Below are positions 34,101 through 42,388 of a stretch of 64,000 nt of DNA, piece after piece (the first letter of the stretch is position 1; each line of letters begins with the position of its first letter). Position numbers and translations under genes: made by a program. The stretch is from contig NZ_JACXXN010000021.1 of the NCBI RefSeq assembly GCF_014904695.1, forward strand, positions 1 through 64,000, given 5' to 3'. Below the pieces are notes generated by a model, which ran no database searches, was not told the DNA's origin, and saw only the letters and a program-made list of their open reading frames with translations. The stretch comes from Nostoc sp. MG11. Its GTDB lineage: Bacteria > Cyanobacteriota > Cyanobacteriia > Cyanobacteriales > Nostocaceae.

Positions 34101-36862
34101 TTAAGGATATTTTCTCTGATACATCGCTGGTTTTAGAGTCTGCTTTCAGTTTAGATTTACCGCCCGGAACAACCTTTACTTACAAAGGTGAGGGAACAGG
34201 TACAATTTCGAGCGATCGCACTGCTATTCAAGGCACTAATACTGAGTTTCTCAAAGCCTTAAAAGTTGGTCAAGCAATCACAATTAATAATCAGACCAAA
34301 CTTGTTACAGGCATCATCTCAGATACTTCTCTGTTTGTTGATGCTGATGTTGACGATTTAACGAGTCAGTCTTTTGAGAGTAATACGCTGTTTGTGGGGA
34401 CTAACGGCGGTGGTGTTTTTCGCTCGCTCAACAACGGTAACACCTGGGAACCCATCAATCGCGGTTTAACAGATCTGAAGATTCAAGCGATCGCCACTAA
34501 AACCATTCAACCAGAAGCTAGTGATGCTCCAACTCCAGGATATAAACTGTTTGTCGGCACAGCAAACGGCGTATTCCAAACAGAGAGAGAAATTCAGTGG
34601 CAGGAAGTAAATACGAATTTGGTGTATTCTGATGTCCGTGCCTTAATAGTGAGCAACAGTGGTGATTTGCTGGCGGGGACAATCAACGGCGGTGTTTTGC
34701 GCTATGCCAATGACGGACAAACCTGGATGCAGACAGGATTGGATGTTGTCGATGTCCAGACTTTGGCAGTTGACCCTAATGGAGACATCTTTGCTGGAAC
34801 TATTGCCGATGGTGTGTTCCGTTCTGCTGATGACGGTAACACTTGGAAAAAACTGGATGCTGGGTTGACCAATCCCAACGTTACTAGCCTGGTAGCTTAC
34901 CGCAAATTGGGAACTGGAAATGTAACTACTATTGACGCTAAGGTACTTGGACTAGTATCTGAACAGGATGAACCGGGTACAGCCTTCACCACAGAATTTG
35001 CAGTCGGTGACACAATTACTATTGCAGGGCAGACACGCCGCGTCACGAAAGTTATTTCTGATATTCGTTTAGATATTGACCGAAAATTTGATCGAGAAGA
35101 TATCACCGAAGCCAGCAACTTTCAGGTAACACGAGTATTGGCGGGTACTGCTGGTAGTGGCGTATTTCGCCTCAAGCCCAATCAACAACAAAACCCGATT
35201 TGGGAACCTATTGCCAATAATCCCACCGATTTGAATATTCTGTGTTTGACGATTCAGCCTGTTACTAGCGATTTGTTTGCTGGTACGGCAAGCGGCGGTG
35301 TATTCCGCTCTCGCGATGATGGCAATTTGTGGAAATCCAGCAATGGGGGGCTGACTAGCCTAAATCCACAAATCAACCCTACAGGAAAGGTAAACACCGA
35401 GTTTCGAGCGATCGCAGTGCTTAATCAGCATCTTTTCGCTGTCGGTATTGGTATTCTGATTTCGCCTGACAACCTTTACACTGTGCCAATTCGCTCAGGC
35501 GATCGCTTGCAAGTCATGTCTTTGTCTATACCTCTGCCCGAAAAAGGTCGAGAGGAACAAGCTGAGAATCTGGGACAAAAATGGTTGCTCAAAGACCGTG
35601 ATGGCTTTACAGGCGTGGTGATGACTGCTGAGATGGAAGATATACGGCTCTTAGAGGCGACAGCCGAGGATGAAGCAGTTAGTGAAATAAATGCGATCGC
35701 CATTCCACCTAACGATCAGCAAGAGCCGTTGTTGACTTTCACAGAGCCGATTCAAAATAGCTATGACCCGCAAACTGTGCAGATTTATGCCAATGTAGTC
35801 CGAGCAACGCATGGCGAAACGATTCAGGAAGTCTTGGGTAACGGTGATGGTACAGTGACGAATCAAAAGTTTATTTTGAATAAGCCGCCCTTAACATACA
35901 TATCTGCATCTACACCCAGCGGTTCTCAAACCACACTTCAGATCAGAGTCAATAATGTGCTGTGGCAAGAAGTGCCTTCCTTATACCAGCGATCGCCTCT
36001 AGAACAAATCTACATCACCCGCATCGCCAATGATCAAACAGTCACGATTACCTCTGGTGACGGCATTCACGGGGCGCGACTGCCCACAGGCTTGGAAAAT
36101 ATCACCGCTACTTATCGCAGCGGCATTGGGCTAGCAGGGCGAGTGGGGGCTAATCAATTAACTCTGCTGAAGACACGTCCTCTAGGCATTTCTGAAGTTA
36201 CCAATCCGCTGCCAGCCACCGGCGCAGCTGACCCAGAAACCATGTTAGAAGCGCAGACAAGCGCCCCTTTAACCATCCGCACGCTGGGGCGAATTGTATC
36301 GTTGCAAGACTACGAAGACTTTGCCCGCGCCTTTGCTGGCATTGGCAAGGCCCAGGCAAAGTTACTGTGGGCAGGTGAAACCCAGCAGGTACATATTACT
36401 GTGGCAGCAATTGGGGGCGCAGCTGTGCTAACTGATTCAGCGTTGTACATCAACTTGGTAAAGGCAATTGATGATGCTCGCGATCCGGTGCAACAGGTGC
36501 AGGTTGATTCTTACGAACCGTTGGCGTTTAACTTGGAGGCAAAACTGTTAATTGATCAGCGATACCTACCAGATAAAGTGCTGGCACAGGTGAAAGCGGC
36601 GCTGCTGAAGCGGTTCACCTTTGAGAAACGCGACTTTGGGCAGGATGTGACGACGGCAGAAGCGATCGCCACTCTCCAAGCAATCACAGGGGTTGTGGCC
36701 GTCGATCTAGACGCGCTACATCGCCGCGATTTAACCCGCAATCTAGAATCCGTCTCAGCATTGCCCGCCCGCTGGGATGTTGTAAATCGCCAAATCCTAC
36801 CTGCTCAGTTATTAACAATCAGTCCTGCTGGAATTCGTCTGCGAGTGGAGGCAAGTTTATGA
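31106..36862 (+). CDS. Giant eCIS baseplate J-like protein with two Asp-box beta-propeller insertions
   Basis: 1918 aa, overlapping the previous gene by 4 bp. The N-terminus (LPALSYRIGDYASFRDRLLS, VLTFYQERIINEGYLLTATE) is baseplate J-like, as is residues about 725-855 (IIADSWVVLRQGNRFQLCKV), and about 1460-1918 (SGDGIHGARLPTGLENITAT, LGRIVSLQDYEDFARAFAGI). The scaffold is interrupted at about 290-725 and 860-1455 by Asp-box (BNR/sortilin-type) repeats such as STDDGESW, SNDQGHNW and SADDGNTW. Interspersed are about 60-residue beta modules (GTGTISSDRTAIQGTNTEFL). Scaffold plus surface propellers would project adhesive or cage-like domains from the baseplate; this is inference. Confidence 0.85.
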   Translation: MTCPEQPQQPRNRPGLPALSYRIGDYASFRDRLLSRLTCPIVTPDKPQGISLRQLNTRTNDDPAIALLDACAVVADVLTFYQERIINEGYLLTATERRSVLELARMIGYELNPGVAASTVLAFTVEDAPGSPTVATIAKGTQILSIPEQDELPQTFETSEDFTAHLEWNALKPRPNRSQKITKSTRQLYLNGTSTGLQPGDALLLMDGDDPEKPHYLLSLDTVTPNAKDGYTVVTWERQLPPTLEQPPRNPTVIAFRQRANMFGFNAPRWDTMPDEIKLANGGKIKGGVYRYNVGSNSQWQSVNTGLLSFDIRCLVANLKTGSLFAGTPLGIFRSKTNSETWTLNNTGLTNFSIQTILAASNGELLAGSTGGGVFRSTDDGESWSPIGIGSVKVKISGAGGTQTSEPEITGIPNTVVHALATYDFTLTPPTLSTNGTTVTITRGNGIIPLNLQPGDAIVVGQQIRFVTGVSATNPAQVTINDSFRNPPPPLPNGAEINLPLGTAFIAFRPSSSPGASALVLTSSSGNYIFAATDVGVYRSNDQGHNWDGKNNLSNQVVRSLAVCSGFIFAKTDRGILQSSDQGAIWNSTNLTDTGKEIRSLVAFGNDAFVAASDGVYRSRSGGNWEQKNNGLIDTNVWAIAINQVSEQPGDLFAFTASGIFQSIDQGENWTSFSSASKNPDLTAVTACVKSVVANPNQIFVGSAFTGFEKVTEAGWTNYNIPTPQPGQDLQIDLDTLYPRIIADSWVVLRQGNRFQLCKVKDVIETQRQDFTLDTKITRILTNTVSQLEKFNLRDTMVLAQSETLSLTKDPLTVAVQQENIFFDPIWTNKVLLSEYVKGLQPQHPVIISGKRIRAEVLNVGGVVQSGNDGDRWFRNNIGLTNTEVTAFTSHLQPELGTLARNFTAILGTKAAFSKELKVGAGITVNGETQTISSIYSDNSLLVNTRFTNELSEVPFTYSGAGTGTITSSDTMIAGSNTVFTRELKVGAEIKVGEQSIKIKDIFSDTSLVLESAFSLDLPPGTTFTYKGEGTGTISSDRTAIQGTNTEFLKALKVGQAITINNQTKLVTGIISDTSLFVDADVDDLTSQSFESNTLFVGTNGGGVFRSLNNGNTWEPINRGLTDLKIQAIATKTIQPEASDAPTPGYKLFVGTANGVFQTEREIQWQEVNTNLVYSDVRALIVSNSGDLLAGTINGGVLRYANDGQTWMQTGLDVVDVQTLAVDPNGDIFAGTIADGVFRSADDGNTWKKLDAGLTNPNVTSLVAYRKLGTGNVTTIDAKVLGLVSEQDEPGTAFTTEFAVGDTITIAGQTRRVTKVISDIRLDIDRKFDREDITEASNFQVTRVLAGTAGSGVFRLKPNQQQNPIWEPIANNPTDLNILCLTIQPVTSDLFAGTASGGVFRSRDDGNLWKSSNGGLTSLNPQINPTGKVNTEFRAIAVLNQHLFAVGIGILISPDNLYTVPIRSGDRLQVMSLSIPLPEKGREEQAENLGQKWLLKDRDGFTGVVMTAEMEDIRLLEATAEDEAVSEINAIAIPPNDQQEPLLTFTEPIQNSYDPQTVQIYANVVRATHGETIQEVLGNGDGTVTNQKFILNKPPLTYISASTPSGSQTTLQIRVNNVLWQEVPSLYQRSPLEQIYITRIANDQTVTITSGDGIHGARLPTGLENITATYRSGIGLAGRVGANQLTLLKTRPLGISEVTNPLPATGAADPETMLEAQTSAPLTIRTLGRIVSLQDYEDFARAFAGIGKAQAKLLWAGETQQVHITVAAIGGAAVLTDSALYINLVKAIDDARDPVQQVQVDSYEPLAFNLEAKLLIDQRYLPDKVLAQVKAALLKRFTFEKRDFGQDVTTAEAIATLQAITGVVAVDLDALHRRDLTRNLESVSALPARWDVVNRQILPAQLLTISPAGIRLRVEASL

Positions 36863-39800
36863 CTCACAACGACATCCCCGAACGTCTTTACTCTCTTCTC
36901 CCCGCCATCTACCGGATTCGGGACGAGTCCCAAGATGGATCGCTGCGATCGCTGCTCAGCATCATTGAGAGCGAACTGCAATTAGTCGAGCAAGATATTG
37001 AAAACCTCTATGAAAACTGGTTTATCGAAACCTGCGATGATTGGGTAGTGCCATACATCGGCAATTTACTTGCGGTACGTGAATTGAGTGCCGAAAGCCA
37101 CCGCACCTTTGGACAGGAACGTCGCGCCTTCGTTGCCAATACCCTCGCCTATCGCCAGCGCAAAGGCACAACCCCTGTATTAGAACAACTGGCGCGAGAT
37201 ATTACTGGCTGGGGCGCAAGGGCGGTAGAATCTCAACGGTTGGTAGCAGCAACTCAAAATGTCAACCACGTTCGCCCCCAAACTGGCACTGTGAATCTGC
37301 GCCGCATCGGGCAATCAGAGCGCTTAGGCACTCCCTTTGAGACAGGAGTTGCCTATACTACCCAAATTGGCCCCAGTCGTGGCGGCGGTAAATATAATCC
37401 CAACAGCGTTATCCTCTACCTCTGGCGGTTGCAATCCTATCTAGTTGAAAGAGGCACTCCCCGCGCTGTATCAGGGCTTGACTCCGCGCAAGGACGCTAT
37501 TTCACCTTTAATCCTCTTGGCTATGACAAAATTCCCCTGTTCAACACTCCGCAAACCGAGAGAGACATCACGACGTTGGCAGAAGAAATCAACGTTCCCG
37601 GTATCCTGACACGGGATCTGCTGAAGGCGTATGCACCAGAAGCCCGGCCAGTACAAGTATTTGTCAAGGGAGAACGGCAGCCGTATCAAGTAGACGACCT
37701 CTCAAATTGGCAGTCTGATCTTACTGGTACGCTGGTAGTTGATCCAGAACTGGGACGGTTGGCGTTCCTCAGCGAGCCACCTGAGCAAGTAGAAGTAACC
37801 TATGCTTATGGCTTCAGCGGCGATATCGGAGGTGGGGTTTACGAACGAACAGATGCGATCGCCCAACAACCACCTAATCCAGGACAAATTACTTGGAAGG
37901 TGAATTCTGACTTGCCGGCGCTATTACAGATAGTAAAAATCTGGAATCAATACGCCCGCAAGTGGCAACACTGCTATGACTTAATCAATTTTCCTGTAGC
38001 GCGACTGGTACTCAGTCCTGATCAACAGATTTACCGAGTTGATTTAGATAATAAGCGAGAAGAACGCAATCTCAATCTGTCTCCAAATATGCGGGCGGGT
38101 ATCTTGCAGGGCTTAAAAGCGATCGCTCATCTTGGAGAAATTGACGTGGTGGTAACGCCCGGTGTGGCGGTGGATATTCAGGGGCGAGCGATGCGGCTGA
38201 ATGTTCGGCATTCGGTGATTGTGGGCTGCTATCCCAGTCAAACGGTGCGGCTGGTGATTTTTTACCCGGAACGAGAATGGGAACCTCACTGGGAAATTCG
38301 GGCGCTACCTATGGATGAGTGGGAGCAAGATTTAGTCAAAACTTACATTCCGTTGGTAGAACTGACAATCAACGCTGACGGCAGAATTGAGAAAGTGAGC
38401 AACGCTGTACGGCAGAATTTTCAGTTTCAGCCGGGGTTTGTGGGCGAATTCAAGTTGTCCATCCCATCTAGTTTAAGTGGCTCGAATGACGTGTTGGAGA
38501 TTTCGGCAAATCCGGGAGCCTTCGCTGTTAACCGTAATGGCCAAAAGATCAATCTGACTCAGGTTGCTTCTTACGCGTTGTCACAGGAACCACCAAAAAC
38601 GATGTTGCTGTTCATTGCTCCTGGTAAAGAACCAGGGACAGGCAGACTAGATATTGTTCCTGATACAGAACGTGTGATTATCGAACTCCAGGGCAACCAC
38701 ACTTATACTCGCAATTTGGCGTTGCAAATTCCAGCAGAAAAGCAGCTGCATCTAGTTGCTAGTAATGGCGATCGCCCCCACCTGTTAGGCAATCTCACAA
38801 TTCGCGGCATCGCAACCCCCGATACCGAAAATGCAGGTGACTTTTTCCTGGAAGGGCTGCTAGTAGAAGGCAAGCTTACTGTGTTGCCGGGAAACCTGCA
38901 ACGTCTGCAAATTGCCCATTCCACACTGGTTCCCCAAGCGGGAGGGCTAGTAGTACAAAAGGCGGAATACGAAATTATAGACGCAGATCCAGAAGATGTT
39001 ACCTTGCTGGCGCTATTGATGTATAGCCTGATGCTGTTGCAACGTTTGCTGCGAGTAGGGCTAAGCAGTAATGGCTTATCGACTCAAGAGCGAATTTCCC
39101 AAATGTCACAGATTGTCTTGCAACAGGTGAGTACTTTGTTTGCAGGCATCCAGCGAGTGATCGAGCAGTTGCAACCGCCGTCACCAGTATATGAAGACGA
39201 GGAATCGCCACAACCTCGACACAGCTGTACTGTATGTCAAGAACCCGACGACGACGATGTGAATCTAGATGAGGACAATTCGCTCCTTGCGATCGCCATT
39301 CACCAGAGTATTTGTGGAGCGATCGCTTTGGTAGATACTGTGCCAGAACTCCGAATCACCGATAGTATCATCGATGCTGGAGAGGATAGTAATCACGGGG
39401 CGATCGCTGCTCTGGGAGCCGATGTAGATGTGAAGACTTCTACTATCTTGGGTGCTGTTACTGTCCGCAGTTTAGAAGCCGAAGAGAGTATTTTTCGCAA
39501 TCAAGTTTCTGTTTTACGCAGGCAAGTAGGCTGTCTACGCTTCTGCTATGTACCACAGGGTTCGCGCACACCTCGCCGTTTCCGCTGCCAACCCGATTTA
39601 ATTTTATCTGAACGAATAAAAGAACCTCCAGCAGCGATCGCAACTCTGTCTGTTGACCCCGCAGGGCAAGTCTACGCGGGAACACGGGGTAATGGTGTAT
39701 TCCAGTTGCTTGAAGAAGGAGTCTGGATACCTTTAAATGCTGAACTGAGCAATTTGAATGTCACAGCTCTACCTGCTACTGCCATTCCTGGTACTGGCAG

Positions 39801-41874
39801 TATCTCTAGTACACCCGCATCCCCAAATATCGTTACAGGCATCAACACCCTGTTCACACAGGAGTTGAGATCTGGAGATTGGATCACTGCTGAAGGTCAA
39901 AACCGCATGGTGCAGGAAATTATCTCAGACCAGCAAATTAAACTGGATGCACCGTTTAACCCCCCCCTTCCCAATGATGGCAAGCCGTTTACAATCCACA
40001 CCTTATTTGCAGGCAGGGCAGACGGCACATTGCTGAGAGCAACATCAACTCTCCGCTCTGGTATTGGCACTCTTAGTAGTACTGGTTTGGATGCAGAGAA
40101 TCTTGTCGCTGTCACAGGCTGCAATACTTTTTTCCAGGAACAAGTAGCAGCAGGGAGGATAATTACGATCGCTGATCAGCAGCGCACTGTACAGAGAATC
40201 GCGTCAAATACGCTGCTGTATATTGATACCGCATTTGACCGCACCGTAACGGGTGAAGAGTTTTTGATTACCAATCCCACCAATGGCACAACGACAGCCG
40301 GAACCGGAAAAGTTAGCAGTACGCGCGATCGCACTATGGTTACAGGCTGCAATACCCGACTTACCCAAGAAGTTCTGCTTGGAGACGACATCATAATTGT
40401 TAATCAACTGCCCACGGGCGAGGAGAATATACAGAGGCGGACAGTAGTGGCGATCGCTTCTGATAATGTACTCAGCGTCAATACTGCATTCAATGCTGAT
40501 TTTGTCAATAGCTTCAAAATTCGGCGCACTGTTTGGACACCAATTACCCCCAATCTCACCAACACCCGCATCAACGCCTTAATACCATACACTATGGGCA
40601 CTGGCACGATTGCCAGCGTTGGCGACACAGTTACAGGACAACAAACGCTGTTCAAAACAGAATTTACCGTCGGTGACATAATTACCGTTACAGGAGTAAA
40701 AACACAAACGCGAAAAGTCACAGAAATTGTTTCCAACACAGAGTTAAAAGTCCACGCGCCATTTGATGCAGATTTAACACCAGGTACATCATTTCAAGTA
40801 ATGGGCATTTTGATGGGAACGTCTGGCAACGGCGTCTTCCGGTCTACCGATGGCGGTAGACAGTGGGTTGCAGTCAATCAAGGATTAACGAATCTGGATG
40901 TACGAGCGATCGCTCACCATCCCCTTACTAGCTACCTGTTTGTGGGCACTCATGGCAACGGCGTTTTCCGTTCCACCGATCATGGTATGACTTGGACAGG
41001 TGGCGACCCCCTCGACCCAGAAATCCGCCAGACTGGGTTGACATTTCCTAACATCACCTGCCTAACCATCAATCCGATCACCGACGATATCTTTGCTGGA
41101 ACCGAAGGCGGTGGCGTGTTCTGTTCCAGCGATTTTGGACAACGCTGGATGCCTGCTAACGATGGGTTGTCTCATTCCACTATCACAGCCCTAAGTAGCT
41201 TCGCTCAAAATGGCACAGGCACTCTCTCCAGCCGTTATACCCAAGTCACCGGAATCGATACCCGTTTTCATACCGAACTCCGAGAAGGTGATACCCTCAC
41301 CATCAACGGACAAACCCGTACAATCATCCAAATACATGCCGATAACGACCTGATCATCAATGACGCCTTTGACCCAGATCTACCAGAAGGAACGACATTC
41401 AAAATTGCTACCCTCTATGCAGGTGCTTCTGAGGGTACTATCTACCGTTCCACCAGCAATGGTAAAACTTGGGAAGCGATCGCCCATTTAACGGATACTG
41501 ACATCTCAGCATTCGCCGTGCAGCAACAAGCACCACGTCCAGTCCTATTCGCGGGGACACAGCTTGGTAGCCTGTATCGGCAGGAAGAAAGCGATCGCTG
41601 GATAGCCCTCAACCAAGGTATCCAAGGTGTTGAAGAAACCTTGCTGTTGCTCAACCAGATGCAACCGTGCTTCACCACCGAGCAATATGGACAGCCAGCA
41701 TACACCCAACTTAGTACTATCTGTCCAGTAGAAATTTGCACAGGAGCAGAAGACGGCTCCGAAATGGGTGTTTTTCATTACCTAAAACAACCGCAGCGTC
41801 AGGCAAATCTCCAAGCCAGCTTGCAAGAATACCTCCGATTTGGGCTACAGGCAGACATTATCTATATAACTTAA
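36859..41874 (+). CDS. Giant eCIS baseplate protein, tail protein I-like (Pvc12-like), with Asp-box insertion
   Basis: 1671 aa, overlapping the previous gene by 4 bp. The N-terminus RLYSLLPAIYRIRDESQDGS, ENLYENWFIETCDDWVVPYI and LAYRQRKGTTPVLEQLARDI is the phage tail I/Pvc12 signature. A middle beta-rich domain covers about 250-900. The conserved C-terminal unit starts at RTPRRFRCQPDL (about 900-912) but only resumes at FTTEQYGQPAYTQLS (about 1605) and EDGSEMGVFHYLKQPQRQAN. The intervening about 670 residues carry Asp-boxes (STDGGRQW, STDHGMTW, SSDFGQRW) and the same beta modules as the preceding protein. Its role is baseplate outer wedge, linking hub to fibre. Confidence 0.87.
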   Translation: MTHNDIPERLYSLLPAIYRIRDESQDGSLRSLLSIIESELQLVEQDIENLYENWFIETCDDWVVPYIGNLLAVRELSAESHRTFGQERRAFVANTLAYRQRKGTTPVLEQLARDITGWGARAVESQRLVAATQNVNHVRPQTGTVNLRRIGQSERLGTPFETGVAYTTQIGPSRGGGKYNPNSVILYLWRLQSYLVERGTPRAVSGLDSAQGRYFTFNPLGYDKIPLFNTPQTERDITTLAEEINVPGILTRDLLKAYAPEARPVQVFVKGERQPYQVDDLSNWQSDLTGTLVVDPELGRLAFLSEPPEQVEVTYAYGFSGDIGGGVYERTDAIAQQPPNPGQITWKVNSDLPALLQIVKIWNQYARKWQHCYDLINFPVARLVLSPDQQIYRVDLDNKREERNLNLSPNMRAGILQGLKAIAHLGEIDVVVTPGVAVDIQGRAMRLNVRHSVIVGCYPSQTVRLVIFYPEREWEPHWEIRALPMDEWEQDLVKTYIPLVELTINADGRIEKVSNAVRQNFQFQPGFVGEFKLSIPSSLSGSNDVLEISANPGAFAVNRNGQKINLTQVASYALSQEPPKTMLLFIAPGKEPGTGRLDIVPDTERVIIELQGNHTYTRNLALQIPAEKQLHLVASNGDRPHLLGNLTIRGIATPDTENAGDFFLEGLLVEGKLTVLPGNLQRLQIAHSTLVPQAGGLVVQKAEYEIIDADPEDVTLLALLMYSLMLLQRLLRVGLSSNGLSTQERISQMSQIVLQQVSTLFAGIQRVIEQLQPPSPVYEDEESPQPRHSCTVCQEPDDDDVNLDEDNSLLAIAIHQSICGAIALVDTVPELRITDSIIDAGEDSNHGAIAALGADVDVKTSTILGAVTVRSLEAEESIFRNQVSVLRRQVGCLRFCYVPQGSRTPRRFRCQPDLILSERIKEPPAAIATLSVDPAGQVYAGTRGNGVFQLLEEGVWIPLNAELSNLNVTALPATAIPGTGSISSTPASPNIVTGINTLFTQELRSGDWITAEGQNRMVQEIISDQQIKLDAPFNPPLPNDGKPFTIHTLFAGRADGTLLRATSTLRSGIGTLSSTGLDAENLVAVTGCNTFFQEQVAAGRIITIADQQRTVQRIASNTLLYIDTAFDRTVTGEEFLITNPTNGTTTAGTGKVSSTRDRTMVTGCNTRLTQEVLLGDDIIIVNQLPTGEENIQRRTVVAIASDNVLSVNTAFNADFVNSFKIRRTVWTPITPNLTNTRINALIPYTMGTGTIASVGDTVTGQQTLFKTEFTVGDIITVTGVKTQTRKVTEIVSNTELKVHAPFDADLTPGTSFQVMGILMGTSGNGVFRSTDGGRQWVAVNQGLTNLDVRAIAHHPLTSYLFVGTHGNGVFRSTDHGMTWTGGDPLDPEIRQTGLTFPNITCLTINPITDDIFAGTEGGGVFCSSDFGQRWMPANDGLSHSTITALSSFAQNGTGTLSSRYTQVTGIDTRFHTELREGDTLTINGQTRTIIQIHADNDLIINDAFDPDLPEGTTFKIATLYAGASEGTIYRSTSNGKTWEAIAHLTDTDISAFAVQQQAPRPVLFAGTQLGSLYRQEESDRWIALNQGIQGVEETLLLLNQMQPCFTTEQYGQPAYTQLSTICPVEICTGAEDGSEMGVFHYLKQPQRQANLQASLQEYLRFGLQADIIYIT

Positions 41875-41936
41875 ATCAATTCTCCAAAATCAGGCTACAA
41901 ATACAAGCCTATAAACCTAAATTAAATCTAACTTTC

Positions 41937-42346
41937 TGGCGTTGCTGAATCAAAGTATGAAATTCAAAAATTCAGTTTTTCAAACTCCTCTTCTGGTGTC
42001 GCATATTTTCGGGATGATTTATCGGGCTGCGCTAACACGCAGAGGCGCAGCGAAAAGTTCTGTTCGCGTAGCGTCTCCGTCAGGAGAAGGAGGGTTTCCC
42101 GACCTAGGAAACTTTTCAAGACATAGGCGCAGAAAGGATAAGGAGTTTTAAATTTAAATACATTCAATTTCATCCCTTGTTTGTGTAATGCCCCTCTTCT
42201 CTGTGTCTCTGCGCGACGCCAGTTCGCTCAAGTCAAGCCAGCCGCGTGCGGGGGTTCCCCCCGTTGAGCGGACTGGCGCGGGAAACCCGCCCACGCGACT
42301 GGCTCCTCTGCGTGACACAAATTCATAATCTTAATCAGCAACGCCA
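41937..42346. mobile_element. 410-bp MITE-like element with 6-bp target duplication
   Basis: Terminal inverted repeats TGGCGTTGCTGA (41937-41948) and its reverse complement (42335-42346) bound the element, with weaker similarity continuing inward (AAAGTATGAAATT against AAGATTATGAATT). The hexamer ACTTTC directly flanks both ends (41931-41936 and 42347-42352), as a target-site duplication would. No transposase is encoded. Inside are repeat fragments including a 70-bp stretch also found inverted at 55113-55185, and GC-rich inverted sequence around 42215-42305. It sits between the baseplate and fibre genes. Confidence 0.75.
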
Positions 42347-42388
42347 ACTTTCTTAATTACGAATTACATTCACACAAAGGGACATCTC

